A stretch of 64,000 nucleotides of DNA from Eucommia ulmoides (lineage: Eukaryota; Streptophyta; Magnoliopsida; Garryales; Eucommiaceae). The notes beneath the pieces were generated by a model. It was not told the DNA's origin and made no database searches. It worked only from the letters and a program-made list of their open reading frames with translations. Position numbers and translations under genes: made by a program. The stretch covers positions 13,041,616 to 13,105,615 of the forward strand of contig CM028333.1 in NCBI GenBank assembly GCA_016647705.1, read 5' to 3'. This document shows positions 43,779-55,400 of the stretch, one piece after another. How positions within the stretch are numbered: the first letter of the stretch is position 1; each line of letters opens with the position of its first letter.

Positions 43779-45938
43779 ATGGCCGACTCTGCAGTCTTTT
43801 TTCTCTTGGATAAACTGAAGCTGCTATTGGATTGTGCAGGGAAGGAATAGATCAAATACGTCTATGAAAAGATGAGATTCTTCATGACCTTCCTCAACGA
43901 TTCAGAAGCGAGACGGTACAAGCATGATGAAGTAAAGAATCTTGCTGAACAAATCATAGACGTGACTCAACAGGTTGAAGATATCATTGACTTGACTCTT
44001 GATAACAAAAGTGAGGTGACAGAAGTTCTTTCCAAGTTGCATATAATTCATCCGGTGAATCCGTTTTCTCAAGTAATTGGACAGATTAACTCTATCATGG
44101 CCAATTTGGACAATGTTTATGGCAACAAATTATATAGCATAGGAGTCCAACCGTCTAAGGTCATGTCCACTAATGGAAGTTTGCTTAGTGTCACCGTCCC
44201 TGTTTTAGAGGGAGAAACCATTGCAGGGCTCGACGATGAGGTGATGAAGATCGTGGATCGACACTTTGGAATGCGGAAGCAACTTGAAATTGTCTCGATT
44301 GTGGGGATGCCCGGGCTCAGTAAGACTACACTTGCTAGAAAAGTTTATAGTGATCCTTTTGTGGTCTACCACTTCTATATTCGTGCCTGGACCTACGCAT
44401 CTCAATCACATTGCAAACGGAGAATGTTGTTGTCCATTTTGAGCTCAATTGTTCCCCAAAAAATAAATTGCATGAAATTAGCGATGAGGAGCTTTGTGAA
44501 AAGGTATACAGTGTTTGAAAGGTAAGAGATACCTTGTTGTGATAGATGACATGTGGAATATTTAGGCTTAGAACCACTTAAAGATATGGTTTCCAAATGA
44601 CAACAATGGAAGTAGAATTATGTTCACCACTCGCCTCGTCGATGTGGCTACGAATGCTAAACCCGAAAGTCATCCCCACTATTTGCGTCCTTTGAGTGAA
44701 GTCGAAAGTTGGAATTTATTCCAGAATAAGGTGTTCTATAAAGAAGTTTGCCCTCCAGAATTGAAAGAAATCGGTGAGAAAATCTCTAAAAAATGTGGTG
44801 GACTACCACTTGCAATTGTTGTAGTTGTTGGACTGCTAATAGAGAAAGAGAAGACAAAACAATGGTGGAATCAAGTAGCCAAAAGTGTAAGTTCTCGCAT
44901 TGTTGATGACACTGAACAATGCAGGAATATACTTTCATTGAGCTATAACCATTTGCCTTTTCAATTGAAGGCATGCTTTCTCTATCTTAGAGCGTTCCAA
45001 GAGGATTGTGAAATCCCGGTGCGTAATTTGATTTGGTTATGGATAGCTGAGGGATTCATAGAACCAAGTGGAGAGAAGACTCTGGAGGACATAGCCATGG
45101 ATTGCTTGAGGGAACTAATCAATAAAAATCTAGTAATGGTCGCTAAAAGATATTTTGGTGGCGGAATCAAATCGTGTCATATCCATGACCTTTTTTACGA
45201 ACTGTGCATAAGAAAAACTAAGGAAGACAATTTTCCACAACTACTTCATGGGTATAGATCTTCTTCTTTTTGTTCTTCGTCTTCAATGATGAATAATTAT
45301 TGTTGTATGTGTGTCCACCCGCTTATTTTTTAGAACTTTTCTTTTCGTCCTTGTGCTCCATATGTTCGATCGGTTCTGTGTTTATCCTTGGGATCGAGTG
45401 GTGGGTTAACATTGGACCATGCACCTATCCCTAGTAATGCTTTCAAGCTACTTAAGGTGCTTGATATAAGGTCCATCAGAATACTGACCATTCTGGTTGG
45501 CTTAGAGAGCCTAGGGTTCTTGAGGTACCTAACACTCCAGGCAGGTAATGAGAAACTCCCAGGATCAATACCCGACCTGCCAAACCTAGAAACATTATTA
45601 TTGAAGGAATATTCTATGGATTTGATTTGTCATATAATATAAAAAAAAAATATGAAAAGATTGCAGCATTTGTCTATTCATGATTTCATTCAGGTCCGAA
45701 ATCCTGATTCCATGTCCAAGTAGAATGACTGAAAATGACTCACAGAAGTAGTACACCTTCAAGTGAGGTGATTCGCACCGTTTGTGGATTTTCCTCGAAT
45801 CTCAAACACTTTAGCATATCGAATTTCTTTCTAGATTGGACCCAAATTTCAACTTTTACTACCTTACCAAATCTTGAAGTTCTACAATTGTCAGATCATG
45901 CCTTCTTCGGAGATCTATGGGAGATAAGAGATGGGGAG
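43779..45938 (+). pseudogene. CC-NBS-LRR immune receptor (R1/late-blight type), 5' part
   Basis: NLR receptors detect pathogen effectors in the cytosol and trigger cell death. From ATG 43779 (MADSAVFFLLDKLKLLL) the order is coiled coil (an in-frame TAG near 43848), P-loop GMPGLSKTTLARKVY near 44303, then a frame change near 44520 before kinase-2 KRYLVVIDDMW, two stops near 44567-44575, RNBS-B GSRIMFTTR, CGGLPLAIVVV, LSYNHLPFQLKACFLYL, an MHD-position IHDL, and leucine-rich repeats (LLKVLDIRSIRI, LPGSIPDLPNLETLLL, TTLPNLEVLQLSD). In the P-loop the Gly before the Lys is Ser. At least five breaks lie before the insertion at 45939. Text resembles the R1A/R1B group. A non-functional gene. Confidence 0.9.
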
Positions 45939-46728
45939 TGAACGCGCCCCAATTTTCCAAAGAAAATCAAAAAAAAATATAGATATATTTGTTTGTTGAC
46001 AAAATGAGAAGGGTTTTTTAAAAACGTCGATTTTCTTATTAAAATATACTTAAGCCTGTTTTAGAAAAAGGAATCGCCACCTAGCATTGGGTTTAAATGA
46101 TATGCTAGGTCACCATATTTTTCTTTTTTGAAAACAATTTTAAAAAAATGGCTTAAGTAAAAATTTGACTCCAAAATAACATGGTCTGACCAGAGATTCG
46201 TTTAAAGAGTTCGAGGGTCAGTTACGCTCGGGGAAGGTGTCAACCACCCCGAGACACCCGTCCAAAGACGGTACCTTATCCGATTAAGTCTAATTAAAAT
46301 TTAAATCCGAATATTTTTATTTTATTTTGAAATCCTCCTCATATACACACACATACACATACACACATATCGAGGGAAGTAATCTCCCTTCTAAACCTAG
46401 ACCGTTCTAATGGAAGGCTGGGAATTTTTCACCTCATCTTGTTAGCATATTATATTTAACACAAGTTAAAGAAACACACGCACGCACACACTCACACGCA
46501 TCGAGGGGAGTAATTCCCTTCTAAACCTAAACCGTTCCAATGGAAGGTTAGAAATTTTTCACCTTATCTTGTCAATACATTATATTTAATACGAGTTAAA
46601 GAAACACACGCACGCACACATCGAGGGGAGTAATTCCCTTCTAAATTTAAACCGTTCAAATGGAAGGTTGGAAATTTTCTACCTTATCTTGTCAGCACAT
46701 TATATTTAATACGAGTTAAAGAAACACA

Positions 46729-46777
<49 letters not shown>

Positions 46778-48108
46778 GCACACTCCTCAAGGGGAGTAAT
46801 TTCATTCTAAACTTAAACCGTTCCAATAGAAGGTCAGAAATTTTTCACCTCGTATTGTTAGCACATTATATTTAATACAAATTAAATAAAACACACGCAC
46901 ACACACGCACACATGCACACACACACACACTCCTCAAGGGGAGTAATTTCATTCTAAACTTAAACCGTTCCAATGGAAGGTCAGAAGTTTTTCACCTCGT
47001 ATTGTTAGCACATTATATTTAATACAAATTAAATAAAACACACGCACACGCACACACGCACGCACACTCCTCAAGGAGAGTAATTTCATTCTAAACTTAA
47101 ACCGTTCCAATGGAAGGTCAGAAGTTTTTCACCTCGTATTATTAGCACATTATATTTAATACAAATTAAATAAAACACACGCGCCCACACACTCACACGC
47201 ATCGAGGGGAGTAATTCCCTTCTAAACTTAAACCGTTCCAATGGAAGATTGAAAATTTTCCACCTCGTTTTATTTACTCAAAAAAAAAAATTAAAAAATA
47301 AATAAATAAATAATAATAAAAAGAGAAAAAAAAATCTAATTTACAAAAAAAAAAATTAGTATAATAACAACTTATTTAAAAATAAGAGTAAGATTTACAA
47401 CAGATGAAAATTTACAACCTTCTTGGAGATTTTTTTTTCTTCTTCAAAATTACAATAAAATGAAAATAATATTATTTTCTTCAAAATTTCTCTCCAGATT
47501 TCACCTCTCCCTTCCCAAAAAAATTCTCCTCTGGTATTGTGAGCCTTCATTCTATTTATAGGAATGAAGGTGCAAAATTCGTTCGGCAAAAAGCGAAGCA
47601 AAAAGTAAGAAAAAGGGGTGGGTGCACCAAAATTCGGTGCACCCACCCCCTTTGGGTGCACCGAAATCAGTGCACCCAAAGGTGCACTAGGCAGAGAGCA
47701 AAGCTCTCTGCCCAGCTGGCGGCATATGCGGCCAGAGCACTGGTCGCACAGCGATCAGTGCATCTGGTCGCACGTGCAACCAATTTTTGGTGGCACGTGC
47801 GACCTTTATACAGCCCCCTCCCACCCCTTTCAAATGTGATCTGTCCAGGCTTCTCTCGTTCTCGTCTGTTTCTTGTCCATTTTGTTCCGAATTAACGCGT
47901 TTTTATTCCACTTCGAAAAATCTACAATAATAAAAAAAAATAGAAAAATAAATCAATCAATTACCAATATTTAATTTATTTAAGATATTAACAAAACTTA
48001 ATTTAGCGGTATTAAACCGTACAAATACGGTACAATCAAAATAAAATAAAGGTAACTATAAAATAAATTATAATTTTTTTGCGAGGCGGTCAAAATGTCG
48101 TGTCTACA
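45939..48108 (-). repeat. 3' LTR of the Tat element
   Basis: Plus-strand TGAACGCGCCCC to GTGTCTACA, 2,170 bp. It contains the CA-rich minisatellite (about 46340-47270), the hairpin cluster (about 47620-47770) and a minus-strand CTATAAATAG near 47551. Confidence 0.92.
46340..47270. repeat. minisatellite inside the Tat 3' LTR
   Basis: About seven units of roughly 115-140 bp repeat GAGGGGAGTAATTCCCTTCT, ACCGTTCCAATGGAAGG and CACATTATATTTAATAC, joined by CA/CGCA microsatellites of variable length. The same array is at about 58060-58910 in the other LTR, with a different microsatellite length. Confidence 0.9.
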
Positions 48109-48123
48109 GCTGCCCCTCTTTGT
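48109..48123 (-). other. polypurine tract of the Tat element
   Basis: Minus-strand AAAGAGGGGCAGC lies directly against the 3' LTR edge, as expected for the plus-strand primer of reverse transcription. Confidence 0.8.
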
Positions 48124-48249
48124 CATGCAAGTTCCATTTGCTTGACAAAGATAAAAGATCACGTCATTTTGATCGTCCCATTTTTTATTTATATATATAT
48201 ATATATATATTTAGTGAATTTTGCAATAATAGAACAATAAAGTAAGATG

Positions 48250-48803
48250 ACTCATGACGATACTCATGATGAACAAGTGTACGTTTAGAGTAATAAAAGA
48301 AGACTCATGACGAACAAGTGTCCGTTTAGAGAAATAAAAGAATGACTCATGACGATGTTCATGACAAACAAATGTCCGTTTAGAGGATCGTTTAGAGTGA
48401 CAAAAAATTAACTCGTGATGATACTCATGACAAACAAGTGTCGGTTAAGATGATTGTTTAGAGTAATAAAATAATTCATGACGGTACTCATGACGAACAT
48501 GTGTCCGTTTAGAGGATCGTTTAGAGTAATAAAAAAATTAACTTATGATGATACTCATGACGAACAAGTGTCTGTTAAGATGATTGTTTTAGAGTAATAA
48601 AATAATTCATGACGGTACTCATGACGAACATGTGTCCATTTAGAGGATCATTTAGAGTAATAAAAAAATGACTCATGACGATACTCATGACAAACGCGTG
48701 TCTGTTTAGAGGATCATTTAGAGTAATAAAAAAATGACTCCTGACGATACTCATAATGAACACGTGTCCGTTTAGAGGATCGTTTAGAGTAATAAAAATT
48801 ATT
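48250..48803. repeat. about 65-bp tandem array in the Tat 3' untranslated region
   Basis: About nine units carry ACTCATGACGATACTCATGA, GAACAAGTGTCCGTTTAGAG and TTTAGAGTAATAAAA. One early unit is shorter. Two unit variants alternate in part (GAGGATCGTTTAGAG and AAGATGATTGTTTAGAG). Such arrays between pol and 3' LTR are known for Tat-type elements and can seed satellite DNA. Confidence 0.9.
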
Positions 48804-49843
48804 CATGCCCCAGCCCTCTTGGCTAGGGGCCTAAAGAAAGTTCAAGAGTATAAAATATGCCCCAACTTGTGACTGAGCCAAAATGAGAGAGCAAAGATAT
48901 AAATGTGCTCCAGCCGAACTCTCAGATGACCGAACATTTATAGATTGCCTGCGTACCTTAGTATTATGCCGAGGATCAAGTTTAGTGTAGTTCACTTTTC
49001 GCCCTTTTTAGGGCAAAAGGCATACCTGGACGCTCATTTAGAGCTTCTGAACTTTCAGCAATAAAAGTTTCTAATTTGAGCCGGAAGGTAAGAAGTCTTT
49101 GTGATAGAGAAATCTATACTTCCATGCCCTTCGAAATCCCTGTAATTGGACAAAAAACACATGCAACACGAAAATTTAGTTTGAAAAACTTGTCACCCTT
49201 GATGACTCGCAATTTCATTCCCCATTTTTCCGTCGCAATCCCTCGTTTGATGGCGCTTGACTTTCTCGGGATAGTATCGGGAGATTTTTTTTCGTCTCGT
49301 CCTTCTGTCAATCTTAGAAATGTACTTTCTGGAGGTTTTCTCCGGGTTGTTGGCGGGGTCTGGTTTTTGGACAACATCCCTATCAGCCTTTATTTCTCTG
49401 CACCCTCCGATTCTCACTTTCTCTTTTTTACTAGGTATCCTCAGTGTTTAGGAGAATCATATACTCCTGCTTGCTTTATATTTTTCAAATCCTGCAAAAC
49501 TGATTTAACAAATATGGGAAAAACGTGTAAAACCTTACCCCAAACAGGTATCTTTATCACCAGATATGTTGACTGCAAGATTTCAAGCCGGATTGTCTGA
49601 CAAGTATGATTTAAATGCAAATTTGAGCCATATTTGATGTTCCTTTTCACAGATTCCAACTCTTGCTCGAATCCATCAAGTTCCGAACACGAAAGAGTCT
49701 TACGGTCAATGGAAGTCAGCCGTAGTGGAAATTCCAAAATGTCCCTAGGAGTGATCTAACTGTTTTTTTTTTTTTTTTTTGTGACACGGTCTCTACATTT
49801 TTCTCATAGCGCTCTTTCGAGTTTTCACCATATTCGAGCCGTA

Positions 49844-49886
<43 letters not shown>

Positions 49887-50247
49887 CAGATAATCACAAA
49901 TTGAAATAAACTTACTTAGAAAATAAGGACATTTATTAGGCAAAGTATTTCTCTACAGAATCCGAGTTTAGGGGCTCGAAAAATACATCATCATCCATTT
50001 CCTAGAGAATCAACGCTCCACCGCTCAAAGCCTTATGAACAACAAAAGGACCTTCTCAATTTAGCGCGAACTTACCCTTAGCTTCATCTTAGAAAGGGAA
50101 GATTTTCTTCAATACTAACTCACCGACCTTGAAGACTCTAGGGTATACCCGTTTATCATGGGCTCTGGCAATCCTCTGTCTGTAACACTGTCCGTGGCAT
50201 ATCGCTGTTAGCCGCTTTTCATCGATCAAACAAAGTTGGTCCAACCG
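48804..50247 (-). mobile_element. rest of the Tat 3' untranslated region
   Basis: Includes the long open frame on the plus strand at 49076-49600 (separate entry), T18 at 49763-49780 and T36 at 49847-49882 (A runs on the element's strand), and the integrase tail text near 49950-50240. No other gene seen. Confidence 0.7.
49076..49600 (+). CDS. antisense ORF in the Tat 3' region (candidate)
   Basis: A 174-residue frame runs opposite to gag-pol between the integrase end and the 3' LTR. Text begins MSRKVRSLCDREIYTSMPFE and is rich in Phe, Ser and Leu in the middle (DFLGIVSGDFFSS). I recognise no domain. Several Tat-group elements are known to carry an additional, often antisense, ORF in this place, which is the reason for listing it. 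It may equally be a chance frame: minus-strand frames of 60-100 residues overlap it. Confidence 0.3.
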   Translation: MSRKVRSLCDREIYTSMPFEIPVIGQKTHATRKFSLKNLSPLMTRNFIPHFSVAIPRLMALDFLGIVSGDFFSSRPSVNLRNVLSGGFLRVVGGVWFLDNIPISLYFSAPSDSHFLFFTRYPQCLGESYTPACFIFFKSCKTDLTNMGKTCKTLPQTGIFITRYVDCKISSRIV

Positions 50248-53200
50248 TTATTGTACCCATTCAGTTTCATCAAGCTCGGCCTCTATGAGCACTCGTAGAG
50301 ATGGAATTTCCACCTCAGCCGGTATCACTGCTTCTGTGCCATAGACCAAAGAATAGGGGGTTGCCCCTGTCGAGGTCCGAACCGAAGTCCGGTAAGCCAT
50401 CAAAGCATATGGCAGCATATCATCCCACTCTTTATAATTATCAATCATCTTTCGGAGAATTTTCTTTATATTTTTGTTGGCGGCCTCCACTGCTCCATTC
50501 ATTTTTGGACGGTAAGGCGCTGAGTTTTTGTGCTTGATCTTGAACTACTGACATATTTTCTGTATTTCTGAACCCTTCAGGTTTTTAGCATTGTCGGTTA
50601 TCAATGTTTGCGGCAAACCGTATCTTGACACAATATTTTCTTTGATGAACCGAGCTACTGTCTTTTGAGTCACTCGGGCTAAGGAAATAGCTTCTACCCA
50701 CTTGGAAAAATAATCAATTGCCACCAGGATAAAGCGATGACCACTCGGCGCCTTAGTAGTAACTTCCCCAATAACGTCCATACCCCACATTGAGAAGGGC
50801 CATGGGGCCGCCAAACAATGAAGGTGCGAAGGTGGGACATGGATTTGATCACCATGAATCTGACACTTATGGCATCTTCGGACAAACTGCACGTAGTCGC
50901 TTTCCATCGTTAGCCAAAAATGACCGATCCTCAGGATTTTCTTGGCGAGCATAAAGCCGCTCATGTGAGGTCCACATATGCCACCATGGACCTCTTTCAT
51001 CAACTGGATGGCCTCTTCGACTCCAACACATCTCAACAGGCCCATGTCAGGGGAGCGTTTGTACAGTGTCTCCCCGCTTAGGAAGAATTGGCCTGCTAGC
51101 CTCCGGAGAGTTTTCCGATCAACACCTAATGCCCCTTCTGGATACTCCCGATCTTTCAGAAAGTTCTTTATGTCATGGTACCACGGGTCTTTGGCTAGTT
51201 CAGATTCAAGCTGGCAACAGTGGGCCGGTCGGCGCTGAACTCGGATTGCCACCGGAATGATATCATCATCCTCCCGAGTGATAGAGATCATAGACGCCAA
51301 GGTAGCTAAGGCATCGGCGAAGTTATTTTTTAGCCTCGATATGCTTTCAAATTCTATCATCGTAAATCGCTCGCATAACTCCAGGAGGTGATTGTTATAG
51401 GCTATTAAGGTCGGATCTCTTGTGGCATACTTATCCGTCACCTGATTGATTATCAGCTCAAAATCTCCGAACACTAGTAATTCTTTGATTTTCATGTCGA
51501 CAGCCAGCTGGAGTTCCAGAATACAGGCTTCGTACTCAGCTCGATTATTTGTGCTCTGGAACTTCAATTTGGAAGCCACTGGATAATGCTGCTTGCCTGG
51601 AGAAACCAGAACGACTCCGATTCCAGCCCCTCGAGAGTTCACTGCTCCATCAAAATACATTTTCCAAACTGTTTCTTCGTTTTCTTCATCTAACGCATGA
51701 ATCGACTCGTCAGGGAATAGTGTCTCAAGAGGCTGGTTATCCGTTTGAGCTGGACAACTAGCCAACTGATCTTCTATTGCCTGACCCTTCACTGACTTTT
51801 GGGTCTTGTAGATGATATCGAACTCTGTCGGCAGCATCTGCCATTTTGCAACTTTTCCTAACAGAATCGACTTCTCGAAGATGTACTTTAAGAGATCCAT
51901 CCTGGCTATCAAGTAGGTAGTCAGTGGGAGCATATAATGGCGCAGTCTTTGAGCAGACCAAGCTAATGCACAATAGGTCCTCTCCAGCAAGGTATAATTT
52001 TTCTCATACTTCGTGAAGCGCTTGCTGAGGTAGTAGATGGCTTGCTCCTTCTTTCCAGATTTATCGAGTTGCCCAAGAATAGCTCCCATGGAGGAGTCGA
52101 GAACTGACAAATATAGTAATAACGGAACCTTCTCCCGAGGCGGCACTAGAACGGGAGGGTTCGTTCGATAGACTTTAATTTTCTCCAAGGCATTCTGGCA
52201 ATCTGCATTCCATTGCCCGTCACTTTCTTTTCGAAGTAGCTTGAAGATTGGCTCACAAGCGGCAGTGAGTTGGAAGATGAATCGGGCTATGAAATTTAAT
52301 CGCCCCAAAAAACCTCGGATCTCTTTCTCATTTCTCGGTGGTGGCATCTCACGAATGGCCTTCGTCTTTGCAGGATCAATCTCGATTCCATGGCGATTTA
52401 CCATGAAACCAAGAAGTTTTCCGGAAGTCACCCCAAACGCGCATTTTGTTGGATTGAGCTTGAGCTGGTACTTTCGAAGTCTGTCGAACATCTTTTTCAA
52501 ATGGCAGAGATGATCCTCGTTCTCCTGAGATTTAACAATCATGTCATCTACATATACCTCCATCTCCTTGTGCATCATATCATGAAAGAGGGTCGTCATT
52601 GCTCTTTGGTATGTTGCCCCGGCATTTTTGAGACCGAAAGGCATCGCCCTATAACAAAAGACTCCCCATGGTGTAGTGAAGGCTATCTTTTCTCGATCTT
52701 TCTCATCCATCAGAATCTGATTATAGCCAGAGAATCCATCGGCGAAAGAATAGAGCTTTTGCCCCGCAGTATTGTCGATGATGATGTGAATGTTTGGCAG
52801 TGAAAAATCATCTTTTGGACTTGCCCGGTTGAGATCACGATAATCCACGCAGACTCTGATTTTTCCTGAGGACTTTAGCACGGGAACGACATTTGAGAGC
52901 CATTCACTGTAGTTACAGACTTCAATAATTCGGGCATTGAATTGCTTCACGATCTCCTCCTTGACCTCGAGGCTGACAGCGGGCCTCAACTTTCTCAACT
53001 TTTGTTTGACAGGTACACTCCCCGGTTTTAGCGGCAGCTTATGGGCCACGATACTCTTGTCCACTCCTACTATGTCATCGTAGAACCAGGAAAAGATATC
53101 TTGGTAGGAAATTAAGAGCGTTGTCAACTCTTTTTTTTCCAGAGTCATGAAGGCTGATCCAATCTTTACTTCCTTCAACTCTTCCGAGGTCCCTAAGTTT

Positions 53201-53427
53201 ATCAACTCGGTCTCATCGTTACTGGGAATCAGCTTGTTCTCGAACTCCGTGAAAGCTTTTCGGATCTCACCATCATTTGGCTGGAAAGAGTCATCTTCTG
53301 TTTCCACTCCCATCAGGTTATGGTATGGTTCTGCATTAAAATCATACTTATCGCACTCTAGCTCAGTTATATCACATGCATCATACACTGGTAATTTAGG
53401 CATCCTAAAAGCATAAAATTTAAACAT
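50248..53427 (-). mobile_element. Tat pol: reverse transcriptase, RNase H, second RNase H, integrase
   Basis: A long minus-strand frame of 960 residues (53427-50545) plus a further integrase piece (50502-50248). Approximate order: reverse transcriptase with VDYRDLNRASPKDDFSLP and YVDDMIVKS near residue 290; RNase H around 430-540 (PLLLYLSVLDSSMGAILGQL); second, archaeal-type RNase H around 590-720 (MYFDGAVNSRGAGIGVVLV, NNRAEYEACILELQLA, FGDFELIINQV); zinc-binding HGGICGPH ... CHKCQ; integrase core WGMDVIGEVTTKAPSGH near 875; and NGAVEAANKNIKKILRKMI in the last piece. The double RNase H is diagnostic for the Tat lineage. Confidence 0.92.
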
Positions 53428-53809
53428 TTAAACCATATGTTGGATAAAATAGAATTGCATTCATTAAATATAAAAAACCATTACAAAGCAAAATCCTTTT
53501 CCATCCAGAAGGTTAGGTGGATGGCGGGATGACCAACAGAAAATCTCCCTAAGCTTACCGAAACGCCTGGCGAATTGGGAGAAAACAAGAATCCCAATTC
53601 TGCAGCCTCTCTTTTCCCTTGGTTCGAATACCAGACCCATGACTTGGCCCTGCCTCATCTCCCATAATTACATTCACAGCTTCTTTGATCATCACTCTCT
53701 CAGGGTGCAACTCGAATCTTGCAGTCTCTTTCCCTTTGTTGATGGTTTCTGCTGGATAGGGGAAAGTGACCCGGATATGCGGAATTTTCATTGGCTGGTT
53801 GTCTGGGGA

Positions 53810-55187
53810 TCAATCCTTCTTCTTCCGGAAGAACTTCGCCCTGTCTGCTTTTGTCGACTTGTATCCTAATCCGAATCTCCCCATCTTCTCCTTGACTTCT
53901 ATCGGTTCTGTAATTTCGTCTAGATTCTTGCCCAAACCTTTCCCGGGAATGCAACCCCGGGACTTCATTTTTTTAGCAACGAAGGCCACAGTATTAGACA
54001 GTGATGGTGTCATCTCGTGTCCTCCTTCCTTCACAAAGGTAGTATTCGCGACGTCGAACACATGATAGGAGGCTTCAATCTTCTCCTTCTCCTTTCCGTC
54101 GTCTGTTAACGGGACATGCCGACTTATCGCTTGATGGAAAGGTATGATATCTGAATCAGTCCTGATCACGTACAATGTGTCATCAATGATAAACTTGATC
54201 TTCTGATGTAGAGATGAAGGCACTGCCCTAGCATTATGGATCCACGGCCTCCCCAACAACAGGTTGTACGAAGCAGGTATGTCGAGCACTTGGAACTTCG
54301 CATTGAACTGTATTGGACCAATTTCAATTGGTAGGTCAATCTCTCCAACGCTATCTCTCCTTGCCCCCATTGAATGCTCTGATAACCGTCTTAGACGATC
54401 GAACCTGTGATAGATCTATCCCCATTTCTTCCAGGGTCAACAAAGGACAGATATTTAGTGTCGATCCATTGTCAATCAGCACCCGAGCTATGAACATTCC
54501 ATGGCTTTCGACCGTGATATTCAAAGGCTTGTTGTGACCTGTTCCATCATCGTCCATCTCGTCATCTGTGAAAGTGATGGTGTTAGATCCTAGGACCTGC
54601 TCAACCAGAGTGACAAACTTCTCCGGAGAGATCGTGATAGGCAAGTGGGCTTCATTTAGGACTTTTAGCAGTGTCTGTCTGTGTGCTTCTGAGGATAGGA
54701 GTAGTGAGAGCATCGAGATTTGTGCCGGTGCTTTGCTGAGTTGCTCCACTATCTTGTATTCTGAATTCTTCATTGCCTTTAGGAAGTCGTGAGCCTCCGG
54801 TTCTGACACCGGCTTTTTCAGAGCCCCTTTTGGTTCCCTCACAGGAATCCTGATCAAATCTTGTGGCGTATACACCCTTCCAGACCGAGTGATTCCATTG
54901 GTTTCTCCTACTGAGATTGGCAATTCTTCTCCTTCTCCTGTTTTAGTGAGGATCTCATAATTCCATGGAATCTTATTGAGATTTTCCACTAGCTTTTGGA
55001 TTAGGAAAGACAGAACTAGAGATTTCTCCAGTTTTTCGGCTACCCTTTCTAGATGTATTTCGAATCCTCCGTAGAGAACCTCCGGGTGTAAACAAACACC
55101 ACCGATATCGATCACATCAACTTCTTCCTCGACCTCCTCTGTGAAAATTAGATTGACGCCACTTCTTGAGGAGGTGTGTTCAGGCAA
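53810..55187 (-). mobile_element. Tat protease and G-patch region
   Basis: Minus-strand text shows the aspartic protease active-site strand ARVLIDNGSTLNICPL, then VLDIPASYNLLLGRPWIHNA, the protease C-terminal half. Downstream at about 53855-53985 is SRGCIPGKGLGKN and then GRFGLGYKST, which fits a G-patch, an RNA-binding glycine motif also found beside some retroviral proteases. Confidence 0.8.
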
Positions 55188-55400
55188 CGGATTTTGCTGA
55201 CAGTTTGGCGTACCGGCCTCAGGTTTTTTAGGAAACGTGATGGCTCATGTCCGTATAAACTCCTGAATTTTTTCTTTCAGCTGAAAGCAATGCTCGGTCG
55301 CATGTCCTCTGGTTCCCGAGTGGTATTCACAGAAAGTATTTGAAGAAACTGCTTTACTCCCAGGTTTAACTTCGTAGAATGGAAGGGGTGTCAGCATCCC

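Noticed and set aside
48250-48803. Regular repeats with spacers that could suggest a CRISPR array
   Set aside because: Units are diverged head-to-tail repeats without unique spacers, in a plant retrotransposon 3' region.
53147-53416. 89-residue plus-strand frame opposite the start of Tat pol
   Set aside because: Antisense shadow of a strongly coding minus-strand frame.
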